Part shown: positions 46,671 through 57,912 of the stretch, one piece after another
How the letters are laid out: each line of letters opens with the position of its first letter
Position numbering within the stretch: position 1 is the stretch's first letter
Assembly: GCA_009760855.2 (NCBI GenBank)
Contig: WPIO01000048.1
Location: 1,017,501 to 1,081,500, forward strand
Reading direction: 5' to 3'
From: Cristatella mucedo
Lineage: Eukaryota > Bryozoa > Phylactolaemata > Cristatellidae
DNA: 64,000 bases
Made by a program: the position numbers and the translations under genes
The notes under the pieces: model-generated
Databases searched by the model: none
The model's input: the letters and a program-made list of their open reading frames with translations, nothing else
What the model was told of the DNA's origin: nothing

Positions 46671-47700
46671 CTTTTATGCTGGCAATACTCAGCTGTATTT
46701 GTCATTCAAACCGTCAGTTTCTCTTGCAGCAACTGAGAAACTTAATGCTCGCCTTGCCGACATTCGATCCTGGATGTCGGAAAACTTCTTGAAACTAAAT
46801 TACGATAAAACCTAACCGCTGCTCATAGGACACCCCAAGCGTGTGGCAAGAGGGATTTAAAATTAAAAAGCTTTGCTCTTCTAATTAATGATGCAGTTGT
46901 GCGACCATCACCGCGTGCTCGAAATGTACGTGTCGTTTTCGACAGCCACCTAAATTTTAAAAGCTTCATTCAGAAGACTGCTTCGACAGCTAGCCATCAC
47001 GTCTGATCTCTATCTTAAGATTAGGAGCTGTCTTCCATCATGGCTTGCAAAAAAATGTAACTACCCACTGAGTTCTGTCTCGGTTTGATTATTGAAATTC
47101 CCTATCGGCTGTGCTACCAAAAAAGCAACTAGGCCGCTGCAAATGGCCATGAATACGGCTGCAAGGCTAGTTTTAAGTCCAAGAGGTTTGACCACGTGTC
47201 TCCTTCACTAAAAGAGCTAGGATGGACGCCGGTTGATCAACGGATACAGCAAAGTTCTCACGCTGACCCACAAGGCCCAGCCACGGCTTTGTTCCTCCAC
47301 ACCTAGCTGAACTGCTGCACCAGTTTCCGATTCCTCATGCCTTCAGGTCCTGTATGGATAATAAATTGCTTAAAGACCGTTGACCACAGAAGCTTCAGAT
47401 CTGCATGTCCTAGACTACGGAACTCGCTTCCACAATGACAGCAACTCTCCTGCTGCCGACTATGACTCAACCTTTTCAGCGGTCCTGAGCTGCTACTTCC
47501 ATGTTACTCACTGCCTCAACTGGTCTCCTGACTCTGTCGTGCTTCGCACTTTCTCTTTGTTGCGTGAGTGAAGTCTGTTGGCTACCAAATGCGTACCGAA
47601 AGCCGCTTAGGCTGTGAGTGCTCTATGCAAAACTATCCTGCATAACACCCAACTAGTCTTTGTGGAGTTACAGATGGCGCTACATTGCATTACATTACAG
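46671..47700 (+). mobile_element. LINE family B, RT second half to 3' end
   Basis: Begins within the catalytic block (FYAGNTQLYLSFKPS: YADD changed to YAGN) directly at the LTR boundary. It then reads KLNARLADIRSWMSENFLKL, VRPSPRARNVRVVFDSHLNF, the C-terminal DHRSFRSACPRLRNSLP-like block, and ends GGAGTTACAGATGGCG then CATTGCATTACATTACA. The 5' part is absent on the other side of the LTR, so the LTR junction is associated with a deletion. Confidence 0.9.
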
Positions 47701-48251
47701 AGCCATACGAGAGTCGATGCACGTACTAGCCGCTGCTGAAAGTTTCGATCGCCGTCCAATAGATTTCTCCCTGCGCTGCAAGCGGACTCGTTATCGTTAT
47801 GCGGTAGGGGACGCTCTCCGATGCTGTCGCTGACGGGCGCTCGGCCACTGCCATGGCGTGCCACCAGCGTGCATTGGCGCCCGGTGCACTTGCGACCCGG
47901 TGGCCACGACGAAAGCTCGGAGCGTCATCGGTCGGTCATCGGCCCCAGCGTTGGCTGAGGAGACTAGCGTCGTTAGAGGCGCTGCCTTCGCGGCCCAATA
48001 TTTGTCCGGACGCGGACGATCGGATAACGACGAGATAACGACGACGACGACGTGGATTATTGCGGCGAAAGCTCGGCTGCCGTCGGCGTTCGTCCTGGGC
48101 GCCGCGAAGCGTCAGTGCAACGACTTCGACTTGCTAGCATTCTTTCGAGGCATCGCCAGCTCCGCCAGCATTTGCCGCGTGTCTGTGAGGACAAGCGTCG
48201 TTAAGTTCATTGCGATCACAGCTGAGGACTTTATTTATATAAATATATTAT
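47701..48251. other. CpG-rich sequence, no gene recognised
   Basis: Open frames up to 131 codons on the plus strand (47858-48250, GTG start) reflect CpG-rich composition. No domain recognised. Confidence 0.35.
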
Positions 48252-48535
48252 AATATCATTATTATTACTTGTATACAGCTATATCAGCTAATTTGATCTC
48301 TTTCTTGGCGCTTCACGTGTGCTGTAAAGAATGCGTTATCAAATGGGTAGCGGTGACGTACACAATGTCAGCAAGCATAACGCGGTTAGAGAAAACTTGC
48401 ACAGTGTCAGCATGTATAATGTGATTAGTTGTATCGCTTACAGTGTCGGCAGGCATAAGCACACAAAGCACGAACGAATCACGAGGACCCACTCAATGCT
48501 GTGATAAACAGGTGCGTTCTTTTTTTTAGCGATTT
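48252..48535 (-). mobile_element. LINE family A 3' end
   Basis: ATCATTATTATTACTTG, then the hairpin side TTTCTTGGCGCTTCACG, then the UTR repeat blocks ACAATGTCAGCAAGCATAA, up to TAAACAGGTGCGTTC. Only the UTR remains. Confidence 0.8.
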
Positions 48536-49599
48536 CGGTTCGAGAACCCCAGCTGCGCGTCCGCAACGTTTGGTGCCGTTAGTGGCGGTTACTTAAAAGA
48601 GGACCCTTAGCAGTCGCCAGCTGATCCCGCCGATTGCATGCAACTTTAGTGACGAGCAGCGTGCCTGCAGCATGCCCGCAGCTCAATGTTCGCCTTCCGG
48701 TCCGGGTGGCGGTACAGCCTGCGATGATCGGGGAATTGAGCGCCGATCTAGAAATTGGCTGAGCTGGCCGCTGCTCGATCGATTTAGCAAAACCGGACAT
48801 TCAGGAAAATCCGCCGGCGCCATACTTTGGCGAATCGAGGAGCAGCGCCAATAGATCGAACGCAAGCGTAATGCAGACCCGCGCCGCGCCGTGCCATGCC
48901 GAACGTGAGCGAATTTTCGGCTGGAGAACGCTTACCCCAAGAATAGCTGCGGATGTAGTACGGTCGCAGCTAGGGAGCGTCTGATGATAAAGTCGAGGCG
49001 TGCGCTCAGCGAGAGCGCCATTGCTGCAGACGCTCGATTCGCCGCCGCGGCTCCTGCACTTAAGTTCTTAGCCACACACACACACACACAGCTCCAAGCG
49101 GCGCTTCGCCTCGCCGGTGAGTGACTAGTGCTGGCGAGGCGAAGCCAGACGAAGCGCAGCTAACGAGTCGCAGGCGCTGCGCCGGTGCGGGGGGGGGGCC
49201 CCCCCCCGCAGGTATTCCGCCGGCATCAGAGCGTGGCAGCATTAAAGAGTGTCCGCGCCTTGTTGTAAAAGTCTGCTTTGGTAGCGTAGAATAGTCTATT
49301 TGGCAGCAGAAGAGTGCTAACGGTATCCGACGCCAGAGATAGCGTGTAAAAACCTCGCACCGTACCGTTGCATTACTATCCGGCGGCGGCAGCAGATCTT
49401 GTAGGGTCTCGCGGAGGCAGCAGCTCGGACGTGAGCGAGAAGAGACTCTATACTTACTGTTCTCACACGTACATATATGCGAGCTGGCTGAATGCAGCAG
49501 TTTGGGGAATGCGGCTAAGGCAGGCAACACAGCTAATAGTGGCGTCGTCTATTGATACATCGAGCGCACTTTCGGCAATGAGCACAGCGCCCATAGCAG
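48536..49599. other. CpG-rich sequence with a G10/C9 palindrome
   Basis: High GC and CpG. An AC run lies at 49074-49088. At 49186-49210 TGC, ten Gs, nine Cs and GCA form a near-perfect palindrome. No coding domain recognised on either strand. Confidence 0.4.
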
Positions 49600-50190
49600 C
49601 TAATTCTAGACTGGACTACTACAACTCCGTTTTGGCTGGACTATCGCAGAATTAACTAGGCCGATGCAGCTGGGGATGTATGTGGCTAAAATGGCCAAAA
49701 TATCCCAGCGATTCAGTAACGAGTCTCTTTTGCTGAAGGATAGGATATATAGGAAGGATATATCGATACCTAGCTGATAGAGTGGGGCAGAGCTTAGTGG
49801 TAACGGCACTGCACCGTAGGCCATTGCGATAAGGAATTAATAGCAGATGGGCTACTCAGTTCAGTTTGAATGCGATAGCGATATCGCATTATACCATTTT
49901 ATCAACGGATGCAGAGCGAAATTGAAGCTCTGACCGGCAAAGCCTGCAATGTCTCAAACCTTGCTGAATAGCTGCTCAACTTTCAGTCTACTTGAGTCTT
50001 CGGGTGATCTATAGACAAGGAATTAGCCGTTCGGCTAGGCTACTCTTTATGACCGTTGGCGGCAGCAGCTTTTGTTCTGCAGGCCCTAGACTGCGAAACT
50101 CTATTCCACAATTCACAGACAACGACATGTAGTGTCGTGCTGCTGACTGCGGCACATCCTTTCGAGCCGTCCTGAGCTGCTACTTTCTTG
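49600..50190 (+). mobile_element. LINE family B, RT C-terminal part, interrupted (left piece)
   Basis: SRLDYYNSVLAGLSQN at 49605-49653 is the late RT block. Family L LTR sequence interrupts at 49781-49876. The LINE continues with GACCGTTGGCGGCAGCAGCT...CTGCGGCACATCC and GAGCTGCTACTTTCTTG, stopping at 50190 where an opposite-strand LINE B begins. The continuation is at 52846-53048. Confidence 0.78.
49781..49876 (-). mobile_element. LTR family L fragment (copy 4)
   Basis: GCAGAGCTTAGTGGTAACGG, GGCCATTGCGATAAGGAATT, GATGGGCTACTCAGTTCAGT match copy 3 at about 46295-46395 in the same orientation. Both ends are missing. Confidence 0.7.
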
Positions 50191-52640
50191 GTAATGTAAT
50201 GTAACGTATCTCCGTCTGTAACTCTGCAAAGTCATAAAGACCACGTGGGTGTTACGCAGGAGAGTTTTGTATAGCGCACTCACAGCCTAAGCAGCTTTCG
50301 GTACGCATTCGGTAGCCAACAGACTTCGTCTCACGCAACAAAGAGAAAGTGGGAAGCATAGCAGAGTCAGGAGAGCAGTTGAAGTAGTGAGTAGCATGGA
50401 AGTAGCAGTTCAGGACCTGAATAGAATGAGCCATAGTCGGCAGTATGAGAGTAGTTGTCGTTGCGTACGAATTGTGGAAGCGAGTTCCACAGTTTAGGAC
50501 CTGCAGAGCTAAAGCTTCTGTCCCCAACAGTATTTAAGCTGAGGAATGGAACAGCTAATTAATTATCCATACAGGACCTGAGGGCGCGAGGAGGCGGACA
50601 CTGGTGCAGTAGTTCAGCTAAGTACGAAGGAGCCAAGCCGTGGCGGGCATTGTGGGTCAGCATAAAAACTTGCTCTGTATTCGTTGATCAACCAGCAGCC
50701 ATCCTAGCTCTTTTAGCAAAGGAAACTGTAGTTTGAGTGTAGGCCGGCTCCTCTAATGAGCCTGTGATGTGGCATGGACACTGGCCGGTAACCGCTGGTG
50801 GCCAGATGGTGGATTCACCATCAGGATCGGCCGCTGCACAGTTGTGGTCCTCGATTAATCATCGGGGTCAACCGGAGGAGTGGAAAGAGACTCTAGTATG
50901 AGAAGGGGGCGAAGGCAGTCGTGCGTCTTGCTGCTCCGTGCCTTGTACAATAAACCGTTGGCGTTGTTCATCGGCTGGCTCTCTGATGGGCGAACCGAAC
51001 CACAGAGACACGTGCTCAAACCTCTGGGACTTGAAGAGCCTTGCAGCCATATTCATAGTCAGCTACAGTGGCCTAGTTGCTTTCTTTGGTAGCCCTGCCA
51101 AAAGGGATTACAATAATCAAGCCGAGACAGAACTAAGGAGGTAGTTAAATTTTTTTCAACCCACTGTGGATGACAGCTCCTAATCTTGAATAGGGATTGG
51201 ACGTGCTGGCTAGCTTTAGAAGTAGTCTTCTGAATGAAGCTTTTACAATTTAGGCAGCTGTCGAAAACGACACCAAAATTTCGAGCACGTGGTGATGGTC
51301 GCACGATAGCATCACCTATTAGAAGAGCAAAGCCTTTTAATCCAGCCACACGCTTAGGATGTCCTATGAGCAGCAGTTCGGTTTTATTGTCATTTAGTTT
51401 TAAGAAGTTTTCCGACATCCAGGATCGAATGTCGGTATGACAAGCATTCAGTTTATCAGTCGCTGCAGCAGATTCTGACGGTTTGAACGACAATTACAGC
51501 TGAGTATAGTCAGCATAAAAGTGATATCCTATTCCATGGGCCTTAATTACTTTTCCCAGAGGTTGAGTATAAATGGAGAACAGTGAGGGACCAGTACTGA
51601 CCCTTGAGGGACTCCGCAGGTGACCCGTCTCGTGTGTGAAACCTAACCCCCACACGACACAGATTAAACACGATCAGACAAGTACGATTTAAACCACGCC
51701 AGTGCTTCGTCTGCCAGACCAATCATCGTTCTCAATCGTTCAAGTAGAACATTATGATGAAAGGTGTCAAAGGCAGCTGACAGGTCTAGCAGAGCTAGGG
51801 CAGTGACATTCCCGTCATCGTTGCCATGTAGAATGTCATTGCTAACACGGAAGAGAGCAGTTTTAGTGGAGTGCTGCCTCTTGAACCCCGATTGAAATGT
51901 TCTTGACATTTAATTCTTTTGAATATGTTAAACCAGCTGATTAACAAAACTTTTTTCAAGAATCTTTTACAAGAAAGGAAAAATGAAACTGTGCGATAGT
52001 TTGCAAGGACCTCTGTATCTAATCCAGGCTTTTCAAGTATGGGTCTAACGATTGCCTATTTGAAGGACTTGGGGACGACCCCTTTTCCCGAAGAAGCACT
52101 ACAAATCTCGGCTATGGCAGGGTTAAGTTGGTCTGCCGGTGAAGGCCACAGAGATGATGGTATATGGTCTTCAGGAGACAAGCTTTTTTGCTAGACCTTA
52201 TTAAGGTAGCCACATCGCATTCAGAAACCTCGGAAAACCTTTAAGGAAGGTTACAGGCTGTAATACCGCAATTGCTTTAGTCGTAGAGGGCTTTTTGGAG
52301 GCACGAATTTGCACAATTTTTTCAGTAATGAAGGCTGAAAACTTTTCGGCTGAGCCCTTAATATCTGGGGAGTCAGATCTCTCAGCATTGGCAAGTAAAT
52401 GGTTTACTGTCTTGTAAATCTGTTTGGGGTCCGACTGGCAGGAATTCAGCTTTCGGATGACAAAAGAAGCCCAGGCTTTTTAAGATTCTGGGTGTAAACA
52501 CGAAGGAAGTCTTTGAAATTGACTAGATCTGCATCGGACCCCGGTCTCTTGAAACGACGTTCAAGCCTGCGTTTAACCTGGCGCATATTTAGGAGTTTTT
52601 TTTTGTAAATTGAAAGGTATCTCCACGACTTCGTAAACAA
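50191..52640 (-). mobile_element. LINE family B, longest copy (antisense, ~2.45 kb), dead
   Basis: On the minus strand, from 52640 down: a pre-RT segment (RRLERRFKRPGSDADLVNFK), a decayed RT N terminus, GFKRQHSTKTALFRVSNDIL, LLDLSAAFDTFHHNVLLERL (block A intact), then the catalytic site as YADY at about 51495-51506. KLNACHTDIRSWMSENFLKL and LIGHPKRVAGLKGFALLIGD follow, then LVLSRLDYCNPFWQGYQRK, the C terminus TEALALQVLNCGTRFHN, and a (GTAAT)n tail at 50191-50205 (plus-strand reading). A 278-bp solo LTR is inserted at 50727-51004. Several frameshifts separate the open stretches of 82, 144 and 91 codons. Confidence 0.92.
50727..51004 (+). mobile_element. Small solo LTR (278 bp) inside LINE B
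   Basis: Comparing with the uninterrupted LINE B at 47190-47232 shows an insert starting TGTAGTTTGAGTG and ending GAACCGAACCACA. It is flanked by GAAAC (50722-50726) and GAGAC (51005-51009), a 5-bp target duplication with one change. AATAAA lies at 50949-50954, which suggests plus orientation. No coding sequence. It is not related to the larger LTR family L. TG...CA ends plus a 5-bp duplication indicate an LTR; a small DNA transposon is the alternative. Confidence 0.7.
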
Positions 52641-52644
52641 ATGC

Positions 52645-52808
52645 TAGCTGATTTAACAGTATCTTTTTGTATAGCGACAGAAGAGCCTTTACGGCTATCA
52701 CCACCGCTTGCAGTGGCGATAAAGGATCGCCCACGACAGGATTCGAACCCACGACCTCAGGGCCAAGGTCTTGAAAAGCAACCACCTTACCCAGTGAGCC
52801 ATTACGGC
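52645..52808 (-). repeat. SINE-1 copy next to the 5' end of LINE B
   Basis: On the minus strand: GCCGTAATGGCTCACTGGG, B box GGGTTCGAATCC, core ATAGCCGTAAAGGCTC, ending TAAATCAGCTAGC. Complete apart from the first bases. Confidence 0.9.
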
Positions 52809-52845
52809 GTACACGGATAGAATGAACGGGAGTATGCTTGCCAAG

Positions 52846-53048
52846 AGTATTCACTTCTTCGACTGCCTTACGACTCAGCTATGCCTATCACTTTCTCTTT
52901 ACCGCTTGAGATGATGCCTTTTGGCTAGCGCACGTGCACAAAAAGGCCACTTAGGATTTAAATGCGAAATTGAAACGCACCTGCGTCTTACCCTATTTTA
53001 AATCTCTGGCTTTATGGAGTTATATAAGGAGATAAATTACGTTTTACT
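52846..53048 (+). mobile_element. LINE family B 3' end (right piece of the interrupted plus copy)
   Basis: TATTCACTTCTTCGACTGCC...CAGCTATGCCTATCACTTTC...CTTTATGGAGTTATATAAGG continues where the plus-strand copy stopped at 50190. The pair shows that the antisense LINE B and its SINE landed inside an older LINE B. Confidence 0.75.
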
Positions 53049-53904
53049 TAACCGGCTCCTAATAATTACAGATCAGAAACCGCAATAAATATGTCGGCAT
53101 TCATAATCTGGCCAACATACTTCGCCAACGTATCGTCAGTGCTCTCTCCTCCCGACGCCGAGCACCACACGCGTTCCTTGTCCGTGGCGGCGGAATTCTC
53201 TTCCGAAAACCGAAGTCCTTGCGAACATCGTACACGGAAGCCGATACAGCTAAGACCTGTTCGAAGTTTGTCTATTTGCTTGTTACCGTAGCGCTTAAGA
53301 AATTACGTGCCTATTGACATCTAAACGCATATCGCTTCGGGCTACTGGGGCTTCCAAGCCGGTGGCAGCTTTAGATACGCCGGCGGCTAGTAACCTGCAT
53401 ATTAGTTATGACCGTGCCTACCTATTATCCTTCGGTATCGTAGTTCAATTGCATTCCTAGGTGTAATTGCTGTTGCTAAGATCCGCGAATTATGTATTAA
53501 CAAAAGGAAAGCGCCCCGGAGCCGCCGCGGTGGCCCGGGCCGCAAGTTTAGAAGCCGCTCGCTGTGATGGAGCTGCGAGCTGAGTACTCGCTCGCTGGGA
53601 GTCCCTAGCATTGTCTCGAACCGCTCAGCGCGTTCGCCCTCGAGCGTAGCTGTGAGTCTCTCTAACTTGGTGGTCATTAGGCCAGCTAAAACTCTGTCGG
53701 CCCAACTTAACGCTTGTCTTTTGTAGCATCGCTTAATTTTCAATAAACCCTTATTAATAAGCGACCTAATTTTTGTAAAAATGTCTCGCCCTGCTCGCGT
53801 TGACTGAAACTTGGCAAAAGATCGGTTAACTGCCAGACAATTAAAGACGCAAACTTGACTAGTTTCTCCTTCTTTCACACCCCTATATCTGTAAAAACTG
53901 CAGT
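53049..53904 (-). other. Unknown 158-codon minus-strand frame and flanks
   Basis: 53402-53878 is open on the minus strand for 158 codons from a GTG, with no ATG near the beginning. The middle is helical-looking and charged (IRSLINKGLLKIKRC, then TKLERLTATLEGERAERFE). It lies just upstream of a LINE A copy on the other strand. I recognise no family. It could be an exon, a relic of another element or chance. Confidence 0.25.
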
Positions 53905-56325
53905 CGGATTCGCTGTTATCACACGCTCAAACTTTTGACTTCAAGCCGATTGCGGTACCTTCGAAGGATTCTCTTGAATTTGTTGTCTAGATCTCACCCG
54001 ACAGCAAGCTACCGATGGTGGCAGTAGTCTATCACCCACCAGGTACCAACTCTAGTATCTCAGATTTCTCTGATCTCATTTCGGTTCTGTGAAAAAACCT
54101 CTGCAAAAACCGATCTTTACAGTTATGGTTGATTTCAAAATTCAATTTGATATCTTATATGAGGCATTAAGCACTAAATTGTGTGCACTTATTGACTCAT
54201 TGTCTTTTGTGGCTCATCTGCATGGCCCTACTCACATCAAGGGTCACACAGCAGACCAAATCTTCTCATACAAATGCATTTGGTCATCACCAATTATTAC
54301 CAAATCCTGCTTATCTGACCGCATGCAGATCTCATTCAATCTACAGTGTGCGCCCACCTCCTCCTCAGCAAAATCGCATGAGAATCCTGAAGCCTCACGA
54401 GCCTTGATAGAGAAGCTGTTCATACGAGAGCATCTGCTTCTCCTCTCCTGCTCAATCTCTCTTCCGTCATGTCATCGTTGGTAGATTGCTGCAACACGAC
54501 ACTAGCTGACTTGCTCGACAAGTTTGCACCTCTGACTAAGCTGACTGTGCGAGCTCGCCCAGGCGGCTTATGGTTTACCACAGTCCTTAAAACTAGCTAG
54601 GTCTACTAAGCACAAGCTTGAAAAAGCATACACAAGATCAAGACTGACTGGCCAACGATAGGCATACGAGGACTAGTGTAGATCGTACCAATCGATCCTT
54701 GCAAAGACCAATTGTAGCTTCAATTAAAACACAGTTGAATGCACAATCCAAAACTACTGCTGTCGACAGTCAACCATCTCCTTAACAGCTACCAGGTAAG
54801 CTACTTACCTAGTGATCTTTGTGATGGTCAAGCTGATTGCTTCTCTAACTTTTTTCTTAACAAGATAAACAAGAGCAGCGGTCCATCCCTAAGAAGGCAG
54901 AATTTCCTTGGAATCCTGTCCGGCAATTCCATACAGCAATTCAATGCCTACAAACAAGGAGGTATCTAGTGACCTAGTCCTCAAGATCATTTCCGATACA
55001 AAGAAGACAACTAGTCCTCTAGATTATATTTCCAGTGCTCACCATCTACGATGCATTGATATTCTACTTCAAGGCTTAACTAACACCAATGATTTACCAT
55101 TAGCCTAAGGTCACGTCCCAGCACCTTTCAAAACAGCTGTAGTCAGGCCACTACTCAAGAAACCAATACTAGACAAAGATAACTTGAGCCACTTCCGACC
55201 AGTCTCTCCCCTACCGTTCCTATCAAAGATACTGGAGCGAGTCGTGGCAGACCAGCTGAACACATATATTTAAACTTCAAAACCTTGCTAGTAAAATCCA
55301 GTCTGATTTTAAAGCTAATCTCTCTGAAGAGTCAGAATTGCTTCGGGTGTATAACAATCTACTTAGGAATGCAGACTTAGGTAGAGTCTCTCTGCTTGTT
55401 TTGCTCGATCTTTGAGCAACTTCAGATTCTATCGATAGCCAAGTCCTTCTTTAGCGCCACTAAACTCGCCTGAGCATCACTGGCACTGCGTAGCAATGGT
55501 TTAGGTCCTATCTTATTGGGGGACTTCAGAGTATTGATGTGAATGGACAAAGATCATCGCAGGAACCTCTGAAATATGGGGTACCTCAGGGCTCCGTGCT
55601 TGGTCCCGTTCTTTTCACGGTTTATACTCTCCCTCTAGCCAATTAGATTGCCAGGCACAATCTAGGCTTTCTCTTTTATTCAGATGGCACGCAGTTGTAC
55701 GCATGCTGGTGCAAAACTCTGCAGCCAGGCTCTTCTGCCGTGAGCATCGCAGTTGCCACTTTTTGCTGACCTGCACTGGCTCCCAGTCCAGCAACGCATC
55801 GACTTCAAGGTTCTTTCACCCACTTTTAGGTCCCTTCCTTCTTTGGCTCCAGACTGCCTATGGCATCTGCTCCCCCACGAGGCTAAGCATCGTACCACCA
55901 GCTTTCGGAAACTAACTGTTCACCTATACCTCATAAAAACCGTAAATCCTTCGGAGACCATGCTTTTAGTTCGTAGGCTTCTAAAGCCTGGAATTCGCTA
56001 CCGACTTGCATCATGACATCTCCTGACTTGACCACACTTAAAAAGAAAGTAAAAACGTATCTATTTATCACGTTATTGGGTAGGTCTCTCCGATTCGACT
56101 TCTACGTGCTTATGCGTGCTGACATTATGCATCCTGCGACTCACCATACTAGCATGCTGACCGTGTGGGCGTCACCCCTAACCATTTTTTTCTTGTTGTC
56201 TATTGAGCATGATACCACTAACTACTTCATCGCGCTTACTTTGCAGCAAATTTCAAGTTCCTAGAAAGAGATTGAGTTCTCTGAGTGCACTAAATCAAAT
56301 GTATTAGTATTACTAAAATGGTTCC
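53905..56325 (+). mobile_element. LINE family A, endonuclease and RT with internal deletion, dead
   Basis: Starts inside the APE-type endonuclease (MVAVVYHPPGTNSSISDFSD, VDFKIQFD in place of GDFNI, HGPTHIKGHTADQIFSY), then linker and RT. Block A is corrupted (LLVLLDL*ATSDSID), followed by YLIGGLQSIDVNGQ and VPQGSVLGP. The catalytic site is YSDG. Immediately after it about 400 bp are missing and sequence resumes at CWCKTLQ in the late RT. The C terminus and the hairpin TCCTAGAAAGAGATTGAG end it at about 56312 with TATTAGTATTACT. Confidence 0.9.
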
Positions 56326-56640
56326 GATTATCCCTCCCGCCCTCTAGCACGTCGAAGTCTCTCAACTCCCTTGCTGCATGTATTGGTGACATGCGAACTT
56401 GGATGGCAGCAAACTTTCTTATATTGAATGATGATAAAATCAACTTCCTAGCTATGGGCAAAACAAGTGTACTTCAGAAATTGGAATGGTTAACATAAAA
56501 AGGTCGGGTCTGCCAGCATATCTCCGGTTGAATCACCACGAAATCTGTGTGTCATATTCCAAAGTGACCTTTCATTAGATGACCACATCAACTGCACAGT
56601 CAAGTTAACCTACTTTCAGCTACATAGCATTGCTAAAATA
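56326..56640 (+). mobile_element. LINE family A mid-RT fragment
   Basis: CCCTCTAGCACGTCGAAG, CTTGCTGCATGTATTGG, ATGGCAGCAAACTTTCTT, ATGACCACATCAACTGCAC match 44756-45050 of the longest copy. The fragment starts right after the tail of the previous copy and is cut by a SINE at 56641. It corresponds to the part missing from that previous copy. Confidence 0.78.
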
Positions 56641-56754
56641 CACCACCGCTCGCAGCGACAAAAGATTATTGCTCACCGCAGGATTCAAACTCATAACCTT
56701 GGCCCGTAAGGTCATGAAAAGCAACCGCCTACCTAGTCTGCCTTCACAGCTCGC
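56641..56754 (-). repeat. SINE-1 fragment (5' part)
   Basis: On the minus strand it carries GTAGGCGGTTGCTTTTCATG, CCTTACGGGCCAAGG and the B box GAGTTTGAATCC. The 3' half is missing. Confidence 0.75.
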
Positions 56755-57577
56755 GAGGAATCTAGTAAGTGGGTTCATAATGTCGGGAGGAAGGAACCTA
56801 CTATGGTTAACTCGAAGATGTCAAATGCGGTAAGATGACCAGAAAACCACAGGCACGAGCCACGATTGAAGTTGTGTGATGAATCGGGAAATTCGTTACA
56901 ATGGCGTATGGCGTTGACAGGATTTATGATTTTACGAGACTGCACGGAACCGGCTGCCGGTTACTTTGAAAGGTTTCTTGTAGCATAGGCTTAACTGAAG
57001 AAGTGAGAAGCCACGTGGTCGCTCTTCCTGTGCCGACTATATCCAGCGTAGAGCCTCTATTGGTTGTAACTAGTTTCAAGACTGCTACTGCGAAAAATGA
57101 TTAGTTAGTGGATCACTTGTCTGATGCTAGAAAGCTACTTTAACACTTTGCGATCGTGCTTCTGATGGTTTCTTGACAAAGAGTTTGTGCGACCATTGCA
57201 AAATAGAGTTACGTGTCCGATAAGGATCTATTTTTTTCGGTATGCAATGCAAACATGTTACTATATATGGTATTATGGTATTATGGTACTATATATGCCG
57301 ATTTTATATATTGACAGAGCAGACTGCCAGTGTATGCCTCGCGCAACTCCGTCCAACGAACTTCAAACTATTACGATTACGCTACAGTTGCTGAAACTAC
57401 GTATAGTAAAGAAAGTTGATCGCACTCTCCTCCGATTTGCAGTAACTTAAGTGTTCACTGCGTTTCGAATGTCTCGCAGTGGGGTGTGCTCAGCTAAGCG
57501 ATCTGCTGGATATTGACATGCTGACCCCACAGAGCTCAGTCTAACTGAATTAATTTCAGGCAAGACTCGATCAGCAA

Positions 57578-57580
<3 letters not shown>
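56755..57580. other. Unrecognised sequence with an old coding-like repeat
   Basis: 56925-57139 is paralogous to 42240-42453. One frame reads SIGLTEEVRSHVVALPVPTI then SSVEPLLVVTSFKTATAKND before a stop. No other feature recognised. Confidence 0.4.

Positions 57581-57582
<2 letters not shown>

Positions 57583-57634
<52 letters not shown>
57583..57634 (+). repeat. (GA)n microsatellite
   Basis: About 52 bp of GA. Confidence 0.95.
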
Positions 57635-57638
<4 letters not shown>

Positions 57639-57825
57639 CTGATAAGTCGCTGTCGAAACTACTTGTACTAAGGTATGTGGACTTTTCCCGCCTTCATTTT
57701 TTGTAACGCGTTCGAGTGTTGAGATCCTATTAGATAACCATTGGGATAGGTCCGAAGCTGAAGGCGTTCGTCTATCGAGGACCGAGCAGAGACGAAGCCA
57801 ACCTGGTGGCAGGGGTGGAAGCTGC

Positions 57826-57912
57826 GGCTCCTAGCTCCTAGCTCCTGGCTCCTAGCTCCTAGCTCCTGGCTCCTGGCTCCTGGCTCCTGGCTCCTGGCTC
57901 CTAGCTCCTAGC
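57826..57912 (+). repeat. 7-bp tandem array (GCTCCTR)n
   Basis: About twelve copies of GCTCCTA or GCTCCTG in a row. Confidence 0.93.
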
